Shown here: positions 14,234-19,204 of the stretch, piece by piece
Numbering within the stretch: the stretch's first letter is position 1
Layout: every line of letters starts with the position of its first letter
Source: a bacterium
GTDB taxonomy: Bacteria > Planctomycetota > J058 > JAJDCP01
Assembly (NCBI GenBank): GCA_030428695.1
Contig: JAUIEM010000178.1
Location: 1 to 19,204 of the forward strand
Length of the DNA stretch: 19,204 nt
Direction of reading: 5' to 3'
The notes under the pieces: generated by a model
The model's input: only the letters and a program-made list of their open reading frames with translations
Told to the model about the DNA's origin: nothing
Database searches by the model: none
Translations under genes and position numbers: made by a program

Positions 14234-16795
14234 TCAAGGCAGGTCGACGCTGCCCGTGCGTTTGATCGCGGCGCCGAAGAACAGCGCGTTGGCGTACACC
14301 CGCTCGGTGCCGAGCCAGATCCCGCGGAACAGCGGGTTGAAGCTCAGCCGCACGACCACCCCGCGGCCCTGGCGCACGGCGCTGGCGGCGGCGCTGCCGA
14401 CCAGGCGCTGGCGGTTGCGCTCGGAGATGAAGCCCGCGAGCAGGGGCGGATCGGCGACCATCAGCGGGCTCGCGAAGGGGTCATCCTCCGCGCGCAGGAA
14501 GCGCGTGCCGCGCTGGAAGAAGGCGAGCTCTCCGCTCGGGATGCCGTAGCCGAGGGGATGGCTGGAGTCGACCGTGGCCGCGACGATCGCCCCGCCGATG
14601 CGGCCTTCGGCCGACATCTGCTCGTAGTCGCCGTAGCGCTGCCGCGAGGGCGGCGGCGCGTCGTTCTTCGGCTTCTCGTACAGGGGATCCCAGCGCAGCT
14701 CTTCCGCCGAGCGCTGCAGGATGGTGCTGCCCGCCCACTGCGCACCGCCGCGGCTGGCGATCAGCACGCCGCCGGCCCGCACCCAGGCGCGCAGGTCGCT
14801 GGCGGGCAGGCTGCCGTAGCCGCCGTCGACGAGCAGGATGTGGGTGTAGCGCTCGAGCTCGAGACCGGCCACGTCCGCGGCCTCGACCATCGTCAGCGGC
14901 AGGGCGTAGCGCAGGTCGAGCTGGTGCCAGGCCTCGCCGGCCTCGTAGGCCGAGACCCCTTCGCCGACCACGAGCAGCGGGCGGGGCCGGGGCACCTCGG
15001 CCAGGCTCGGGCTGCCGATGTCGACGCCGGAGGGGGTCAGGCCGCTGTCGAGCCCGAACAGCTCGACGCCGTGGCGCGGCCCGACCGCGTCGATCAGCCG
15101 ACGCAGCTCCGGCGCCGGGAGCTCCTGGATGCCGACGGGGATCACCACCGTGCCCTCGGCGAAGTCGTGCAGCGTGCCGCCGACCTCCCCGCTGAAGGGC
15201 CGGGTCGCGACCCGCACCCGCAGGTCCGCCTGCAACAGCTCGCTCAGGGCGCGCGGCGCGGCGCTCGAGGTCCAGGGCAGGAGCCAGGCGACCGGCGCCT
15301 CGCCCGCCCGCACGCCGCCCCGCGCCGGGAGCGGCGCGTCGAGCCGCTCGCCGAGCGGCACCACCAGCGTGTCCAGCGGGGCGTAGGGCAAACCCAAAGC
15401 GAGGGGCAGGGTCCAGGCCGAGACGTCGTAGAAGGTGTTGTCCGCGAAGCGGGTGCGGGTCTCGAACAGGGCGCGGGCCAGGCGTCCCTGGAACTGATCG
15501 CTCGGCACCAGGTAGGCGCTGCCCGGCAGGAAGCGGTGGCCGTCCGCTTCGACCGGCCCCGACAGCGCGTGGACCTCGATCTGGTGGCGCAGCAGCAGCT
15601 CGACGGCCGCGCGGTTCGCGGCCGGATCGGTCGCGCTGCCGAAGACCCAGGCCGCCGTCGTGTCGGCGGGCCGGCGCTGGTAGAAGTCGCGCTGGTAGGC
15701 GCGCAGCTCGGGGCCGAGGGCGCGGGCGGCCGCCAGCGAGGAGAACGAGGTCGCGAGCTGGTTGGCGATGCTGCGCGCGAAGGTCAGCTCGCCGTGCGGG
15801 GTCTCCTGCACGTGGCCGCGGGCGCTCGCCTGCTCGAAGAGGATGCCGATGCTGCCGTGGGCGTCCGGGTAGGTCGAGCCCTTGCCGTAGTAGAAGTCGT
15901 CGAAGCTCTCCTCGGTGTAGTAGGGCTGGCCGCGCGCGTCGAGAGCCTCGGCGTGGAACCGCGCGATCGCCCGCGTCAGCTCGAGGTTGCGGGCCGGGGT
16001 CAGCGGGTTCTGGCGGCTGGGGATGCCGGGCTGGAAGAAGTAGGTCGAGCCCGGGCCCATCTCGTGGAAGTCGGTCAGCAGCTGCGGCTTCCAGGCGTGG
16101 AAGCGCTCGAGCCGGCCGCGGGACTCCGGATGCACCGCGAGCAGCCAGTCGCGGTTGAGGTCGAACCAGTAGTGGTTGGTGCGCCCGCTCGGCCAGCCCT
16201 GGCGGTGCTCGCGGTGGTCGGGATCGGCGACCGGATGCACGCCGCGATGGCTGTTCGCCCACTGCGCGAAGCGGCTGAGGCCGTCCGGGTTCAGGCAGGG
16301 GTCGAGCAGCACGACCAGGTCGTCGAGCAGGGCGTCGATCTCCGGTCCCTGGGCCGCCGCCAGGTGGTAGGCGAGCAGCAGGGCCGCGTTCGCGCCGCTC
16401 GACTCGTCCCCATGGACGCTGTAGCCCATCCAGGCGATCACCGGCGCCTCGGTCGGCTCCGCTCCGAAGATCCCGTCGAGGTGGCGGCGGCGCACCTCGT
16501 CGATGCGGGCGAGCCGCTCGGGGCGGGTGATCGTCAACAGCAGCAGCGGACGCCGCTCGTGGCTGTGGGCGTAGGTCTCCAGGGCGACGCGCGGCGAGGC
16601 TTCCGCCAGCGCCTCGCAGTAGCGCACGAGCTGGTCGTGGCGGACGTGCCAGGCGCCGACCTCGAAGCCGAGCACCGCCTGGGGGGTCGGCACGGCGGGG
16701 TCGTAGGTCACGTCGTCGGGCAGGTAGTCGGCCAGCCGGGTCTGGGCGGACAGGCAGGCGGTCAGGCAGACCAGCAGGGAGAGAGCGCGCGGCAT
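14234..16795 (-). CDS. Secreted M14 zinc carboxypeptidase with amidotransferase-like C-terminal region
   Basis: An 853-residue protein. The N-terminus MPRALSLLVCLTACLSAQTR is an export signal; LTAC (11-14) could be a lipobox, or signal peptidase I could cut at LSA-Q. The M14 domain carries GYSVHGDESSGANAALL (124-140; zinc ligands His128 and Glu131), DLNRDW (212-217), TDFHEMGPGS (241-250; zinc ligand His244) and GILFEQASARG (317-327; catalytic Glu321). These residues are all present, so it should be active, removing or processing peptides outside the cytoplasm or at the cell surface. The C-terminal half includes RPLLVVGEGVSAYEAG and HILLVDGGYGSLPASDLRAW, then GGVLIASRGGAQW. This is a class I glutamine-amidotransferase-like fold common in large bacterial M14 proteins, here without an obvious catalytic Cys. 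ATG at 16795 is chosen for the signal peptide; the longer frame upstream is a shadow. Confidence 0.88.
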   Translation of the reverse strand: MPRALSLLVCLTACLSAQTRLADYLPDDVTYDPAVPTPQAVLGFEVGAWHVRHDQLVRYCEALAEASPRVALETYAHSHERRPLLLLTITRPERLARIDEVRRRHLDGIFGAEPTEAPVIAWMGYSVHGDESSGANAALLLAYHLAAAQGPEIDALLDDLVVLLDPCLNPDGLSRFAQWANSHRGVHPVADPDHREHRQGWPSGRTNHYWFDLNRDWLLAVHPESRGRLERFHAWKPQLLTDFHEMGPGSTYFFQPGIPSRQNPLTPARNLELTRAIARFHAEALDARGQPYYTEESFDDFYYGKGSTYPDAHGSIGILFEQASARGHVQETPHGELTFARSIANQLATSFSSLAAARALGPELRAYQRDFYQRRPADTTAAWVFGSATDPAANRAAVELLLRHQIEVHALSGPVEADGHRFLPGSAYLVPSDQFQGRLARALFETRTRFADNTFYDVSAWTLPLALGLPYAPLDTLVVPLGERLDAPLPARGGVRAGEAPVAWLLPWTSSAAPRALSELLQADLRVRVATRPFSGEVGGTLHDFAEGTVVIPVGIQELPAPELRRLIDAVGPRHGVELFGLDSGLTPSGVDIGSPSLAEVPRPRPLLVVGEGVSAYEAGEAWHQLDLRYALPLTMVEAADVAGLELERYTHILLVDGGYGSLPASDLRAWVRAGGVLIASRGGAQWAGSTILQRSAEELRWDPLYEKPKNDAPPPSRQRYGDYEQMSAEGRIGGAIVAATVDSSHPLGYGIPSGELAFFQRGTRFLRAEDDPFASPLMVADPPLLAGFISERNRQRLVGSAAASAVRQGRGVVVRLSFNPLFRGIWLGTERVYANALFFGAAIKRTGSVDLP

Positions 16796-16824
16796 CGGGG
16801 CCTCGGGGATGGGGAGGAGGCGCC

Positions 16825-16853
16825 AGTGTACACGAAGTGACAGGCGGCGCCGA
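16825..16853 (-). promoter_or_regulatory. Candidate promoter for the M14 peptidase gene
   Basis: On the minus strand TCGGCG (16853-16848) is followed after 17 bases by TACACT (16830-16825). A transcript would start about 22 bases before ATG at 16795. The -35 lies in one arm of the palindrome at 16847-16870. Confidence 0.42.
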
Positions 16854-16870
16854 CCCGTACGGGTTGGCGC
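16847..16870. promoter_or_regulatory. 24-bp palindrome between divergent genes, candidate operator
   Basis: GCGCCGACCCGT-ACGGGTTGGCGC is an inverted repeat with 12-base arms and one mismatch. It contains the -35 boxes of both divergent promoters, one at each end. This placement suits a dimeric repressor or activator acting on the M14 peptidase and the amphi-Trp gene together. No T tract follows, so it is not a typical terminator. Confidence 0.55.
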
Positions 16871-16892
16871 AGGAGGACAGGCTTCATACAAT
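16864..16892 (+). promoter_or_regulatory. Sigma-70-type promoter of the third amphi-Trp gene
   Basis: TTGGCG (16864-16869), 17-base spacer, TACAAT (16887-16892), then AAGGAG (16910-16915) and ATG at 16925. The spacing is ideal and the -10 is one base from consensus. Confidence 0.62.
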
Positions 16893-16924
16893 GCGGCCAC
16901 AAACACAAAAAGGAGAAGCGAACG

Positions 16925-17329
16925 ATGGCGGAAGACGAAGGCGAAGAGAAGAAGGACCAGGAGCTCGAGTACGAGGCGACCGTCAGCATCGACGAGGCCC
17001 TCGGGCACATCAGCAGCATCCTGCACGGGCTGGCACACCAGAAGCTGACCGTCGCGAGCGGCGAGACCTCGATCGAGCTGCGGCCCTCGAGCGTCGTGCA
17101 GCTCGAGGTCGAGGCGCGGGACAAGGACGGCGAGCAGAAGCTCGAGATCGAGCTGAAGTGGACGAAGGCTTCCTCCGGCAAGGGGCTGCGCATCATCGTC
17201 GAGGACGACGAAGAGGAGTGCCAGGCCGGCGGCGGCAACGGCGGGGAGAGCGAAGAGGAAGGCGAGGGCGGCGCGACCGACGTCGGCGCAGCCGCGGGCG
17301 GGGAAGAGGAAGCCAGCGCCGAAGCTTGA
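16925..17329 (+). CDS. Amphi-Trp domain protein with long acidic tail (third copy)
   Basis: A 134-residue protein. After an acidic start (MAEDEGEEKKDQ), residues about 14-95 form an amphi-Trp domain: LEYEATVSIDEALGHISSIL (14-33), HGLAHQKLTV, IELRPSSVVQLEVEARDKDG, QKLEIELKWT with Trp79, and GKGLRIIVEDD. Residues 95-134 are a low-complexity Glu/Gly/Ala tail with a single Cys in DDEEECQ (94-100). It shares the domain of the two operon proteins at 7378-7994 but is about 7 kb from them, with its own promoter. It may interact with the same enzymes; only domain sharing supports this. ATG at 16925 is set by AAGGAG nine bases upstream. The short gap and separate promoter of the following gene suggest a single-gene transcript. 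Confidence 0.82.
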   Translation: MAEDEGEEKKDQELEYEATVSIDEALGHISSILHGLAHQKLTVASGETSIELRPSSVVQLEVEARDKDGEQKLEIELKWTKASSGKGLRIIVEDDEEECQAGGGNGGESEEEGEGGATDVGAAAGGEEEASAEA

Positions 17330-17348
17330 GCCCGTTTGATTCGCCGGG

Positions 17349-17377
17349 TTGAGTCCGGGCGACGCCCGTTCTACAAT
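17349..17377 (+). promoter_or_regulatory. Sigma-70-type promoter with an inverted repeat in its spacer
   Basis: TTGAGT (17349-17354), 17 bases, TACAAT (17372-17377). The spacer holds CGGGCG-A-CGCCCG (17356-17368), a perfect inverted repeat and possible operator. The TTC-TACAAT-CGG context resembles the amphi-Trp promoter at 16887. Confidence 0.55.
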
Positions 17378-17409
17378 CGGCACCGGCACGCAGAACGGAG
17401 GTTCCCCCG

Positions 17410-17796
17410 ATGGGAGACGAGAGCTGGGTGCAGGAAGCGCAGGCGACCGGGGCGTTGGTTCCGGTCGACCCGATGCACCTCGAGTCGCGCCGACCCACCC
17501 TGGACAAGAGCCGCATGGTGTCGATCCTCGGCACCCCGCGGAAGCGTTCGGACGATCCCTCGAAGCTGATCCTGATCCCCGATCCGCTCAGCACCCATCC
17601 GACCTACTACGAGGTCGATTTCGAGGATGTCATCGAGCTCGAAGAGGAGCTGATCATCACCGACCGCGCCGGCCACAGCTTCCCCCTGGTCCGCGCCTGG
17701 TTCCAGGAAGGCACCGTGTGCGTGCGCAGCGAGCTGATCTGCCTGCGCCGCATGCGCTTCCGCGAGTCGGCCCTCGGTAGCGGCCTCGACGCCTGA
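17410..17796 (+). CDS. Hypothetical protein
   Basis: A 128-residue protein that I do not recognise. It starts at ATG 17410 after ACGGAGGTTCCCCCG and has its own promoter. Residues 1-50 are polar and probably flexible. Residues 52-120 look like a compact alternating strand pattern (SKLILIPDPL, YYEVDFEDVIELEEELIITD, AGHSFPLVRAWFQEGTVCVR), possibly a small beta-barrel or jelly-roll; two Cys occur at about 107 and 113. No signal peptide or membrane segment is seen. It follows the amphi-Trp gene by 80 bases, and that gene's promoter shares its -10 context, so co-regulation is possible. The function cannot be inferred from sequence alone. Confidence 0.72.
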   Translation: MGDESWVQEAQATGALVPVDPMHLESRRPTLDKSRMVSILGTPRKRSDDPSKLILIPDPLSTHPTYYEVDFEDVIELEEELIITDRAGHSFPLVRAWFQEGTVCVRSELICLRRMRFRESALGSGLDA

Positions 17797-17821
17797 TTCC
17801 CCCACCGCCCCACTCCGCCTG

Positions 17822-17841
17822 GCGATCGCGCCCGCGGTCGC
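17822..17841 (+). repeat. Hairpin between two small genes
   Basis: GCGATCGCG-CC-CGCGGTCGC forms a 9-bp stem with one G-U pair in RNA. It lies in the 69-base gap after the gene ending at 17796. It may be a weak terminator or leader structure; no T run follows. Confidence 0.3.
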
Positions 17842-17865
17842 CGCGGCGGCCCATCTGGAGCTGCC

Positions 17866-18396
17866 ATGCTGCCCGACCACAAGATGTTCGTCTTCGACTA
17901 CAACAGCTTCCAGGCAGAGCTCTCCCTCGTCCTCGAGAAGGCCCTGCAGTCCGGCCGCACCGGCCGGTTGGAGAGCTGGATCGACGCCCACGCGCCGCGC
18001 GTCCACGATCCGATCGACGGCGAGCCGCTCGGGGAACGCTGGCGCGACTACCTCGGCGAGACCGACGTGCAGGAGTTCGGCGACTTCGCGCTGACCGTCT
18101 TCTACACCCCTTCGCGCTTCCACGGTCTGCGCATCGAGTACGGGCCGACGCGGGAGAAGCTGCTGAAGAAGGGGCTGAGCGAAGAGGACTGGAGCCGCGC
18201 GGTGCTCGGCAGCCCGATCGGGCCCGACGGCCGCCGCTTCGACCCCGGGCGCATGGGCACCTTCCTGCAGGCCCCCGAGCAGATCGAGGCCTCCCTCGCG
18301 GTCCTCGAGCCTCTCGGCGATGCGGCCCTCGAGCCGGTGATCGACGGGCTCCAGCGCGCCCGCGACCACGGTCTCGGCGCCTACATCACGCTCTGA
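17866..18396 (+). CDS. Hypothetical protein
   Basis: A 176-residue cytoplasmic-looking protein of no family known to me. ATG at 17866 follows GGAG at a 6-base spacing; a second Met six codons in (MFVFDYNSF) is an alternative start. The sequence is acidic and alternates helices (SFQAELSLVLEKALQSG, EQIEASLAVLEPL) with strands (FGDFALTVFYTPSRFHGLRI, about residues 71-90). The overall length and helix/strand mix resemble small adaptor or immunity-type proteins, but I see no motif that supports a specific role. It ends 25 bases before the glycosyltransferase gene on the same strand, so the two may share a transcript. Confidence 0.7.
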   Translation: MLPDHKMFVFDYNSFQAELSLVLEKALQSGRTGRLESWIDAHAPRVHDPIDGEPLGERWRDYLGETDVQEFGDFALTVFYTPSRFHGLRIEYGPTREKLLKKGLSEEDWSRAVLGSPIGPDGRRFDPGRMGTFLQAPEQIEASLAVLEPLGDAALEPVIDGLQRARDHGLGAYITL

Positions 18397-18421
18397 GCCC
18401 GGAGCGCCCAGGAGGAGGCCG

Positions 18422-19204
18422 ATGAGCGGGTTGCGCATCGCCCGGGTGATCAGCCGCCTCAACGTCGGCGGACCTGCGGCGCAGCTGTTCGGCCTGACGC
18501 GGGCGCTGCGTGCACACGGCTGGCAGACCGACGTCTACGCCGGCCAGCCGGGACCCGACGAGGGGGACCTGACGCCAAAGGCGCGGGCGCAGGGCATCCA
18601 TCCCCATCTCATCGCCGGCCTGTCCCGCGACATGCGCCCCGGGCGGGACCTGCTCGGGCTCGGCGCGCTGGTCTGGCGCCTGCGGCGGACGCGCCCGGCG
18701 CTGGTGCACACGCACCTGTCCAAGGCCGGCCTGCTCGGTCGCGTGGCCGCGAAGCTGCTCGGGATCCCCTGCGTGCACACCTTCCACGGACACGTCCTGC
18801 GCGGCTACTTCTCCCCCGCCGTCAGCCGCGCCTTCACCCTGGTCGAGGCCGGGCTCGGCCGGGCGAGCGACGCGATCATCGCGCTCTCACCACGGCTGCG
18901 CGAGGAGCTGGTCGGGCTCGGGGTCGCCCCCCCCGAGCGCACCCACGTGATCCGGGCGGCGCGCGACCTGTCGGGCTTCGCCCCCGACCCCGGGGCCCGG
19001 GCAGAGCTGCTGCGGCGGCACCGACTGCCGGCCGACGCGGTGCTGGTCGGCATGTTGGGGCGGCTGGTCCCGATCAAGGCGCCCGAGGCGGCGGTCGCGA
19101 TCGCGCGGACCGACGTCGCGGTCGCGGCGCGTCGCGCAACCGCAACCGCAACCGAAACCGCCGGACGCCGACGTCCACCGGCGCGCGCGGCCGCACGCCC
19201 ACGC
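18422..19204 (+). CDS. GT4-type glycosyltransferase, 3' truncated by window end
   Basis: The start is ATG 18422 after AGGAGGAGGCCG, and the frame stays open to the window end (261 codons). The N-terminal domain is typical of family 4 glycosyltransferases: LRIARVISRLNVGGPAAQLF (4-23), RPALVHTHLSKAGLLGRVAA (91-110), VHTFHGHVLRGYF (118-130), SDAIIALSPRLREEL (149-163). The linker to the second Rossmann domain follows, VGMLGRLVPIK (209-219). Such enzymes move a sugar from a nucleotide-sugar to a lipid or glycan, often for surface polysaccharide. From about residue 230 (position 19109) the expected 'Val-x-Gly-Asp-Gly' strand is missing and the sequence becomes Ala/Arg/Thr-rich low complexity. This may mark poor sequence at a contig end. 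The nucleotide-binding Glu motif of the C-terminal domain is not in the window. Confidence 0.82.
   Translation, partial: MSGLRIARVISRLNVGGPAAQLFGLTRALRAHGWQTDVYAGQPGPDEGDLTPKARAQGIHPHLIAGLSRDMRPGRDLLGLGALVWRLRRTRPALVHTHLSKAGLLGRVAAKLLGIPCVHTFHGHVLRGYFSPAVSRAFTLVEAGLGRASDAIIALSPRLREELVGLGVAPPERTHVIRAARDLSGFAPDPGARAELLRRHRLPADAVLVGMLGRLVPIKAPEAAVAIARTDVAVAARRATATATETAGRRRPPARAAARPR

Noticed and set aside
13127..16840. 1237-codon plus-strand open frame across the exported protein and M14 peptidase genes
   Set aside because: It lies opposite two genes with clear domains and signal peptides; its translation is low-complexity Arg/Ala/Gln/Leu without motifs, typical of antisense frames in GC-rich DNA.
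16847..16870. Rho-independent terminator
   Set aside because: No T run follows on either strand, the flanking genes diverge so no transcript needs ending there, and the arms overlap promoter boxes.
19138..19160. CRISPR or tandem-repeat array at the window end
   Set aside because: Only about three imperfect 6-base ACCGCA units are present, with no spacers; short low-complexity sequence is a sufficient explanation.

Overview
The window is a GC-rich bacterial chromosome segment (about 70% GC by eye). Genes are tightly packed, GTG and TTG starts are frequent, and most starts follow clear GGAGG-type ribosome-binding sites. Exported proteins with N-terminal signal peptides, a tricorn-type S41 protease, a secreted M14 peptidase, RimK and a GAK gene set suggest a free-living, probably diderm bacterium. 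A planctomycete- or deltaproteobacteria-like lineage would fit, but no rRNA or marker gene settles the phylum. I see no mobile elements, tRNAs or CRISPR arrays. No gene-free stretch exceeds about 205 bases.

Layout. (1) 3-962 (+): 3' end of a tricorn-like S41 protease. (2) 1046-2614 (+): a DUF4419-type protein. (3) 10043 down to 2625 (-): an eight-gene operon whose genes overlap by 4-8 bases or lie 10-11 bases apart. In transcription order it encodes a histidine phosphatase, a calcineurin-like metallophosphatase, two amphi-Trp domain proteins, a PhoU-aminoglycoside-phosphotransferase fusion, a RimK-related ATP-grasp enzyme, an HPr-kinase-related kinase and a CofD/YvcK-like protein. From memory of domain naming, the last part is the 'GAK' (Grasp, Amphi-Trp, Kinase) system, which I know only as a bioinformatically named neighbourhood without an assigned biochemical function. 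(4) 10138-11025 (+): a divergent sulfotransferase. (5) 11083-11619 (-): a small beta-rich protein of unknown function. (6) 11825-13072 (+): RimK with an added TrkA-C-like domain. (7) 14185-13151 (-) and 16795-14234 (-): an exported acidic/proline-rich protein and an exported M14 metallopeptidase. (8) 16925-18396 (+): a third amphi-Trp protein and two unrecognised small proteins. (9) 18422-19204 (+): the start of a GT4-type glycosyltransferase running off the window.

How they may fit together. The minus-strand operon combines two probable phosphoryl-transfer enzymes (HprK-like, APH-like), two probable phosphatases, one ATP-dependent ligase fold and one CofD fold with small partner proteins. 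This looks like a self-contained phosphorylation/ligation pathway or signalling circuit on an unknown substrate. The separate amphi-Trp gene at 16925 has its own strong promoter, divergent from the peptidase gene. A 24-bp palindrome covers both -35 boxes there, so it is a good candidate for a regulated satellite of the operon.
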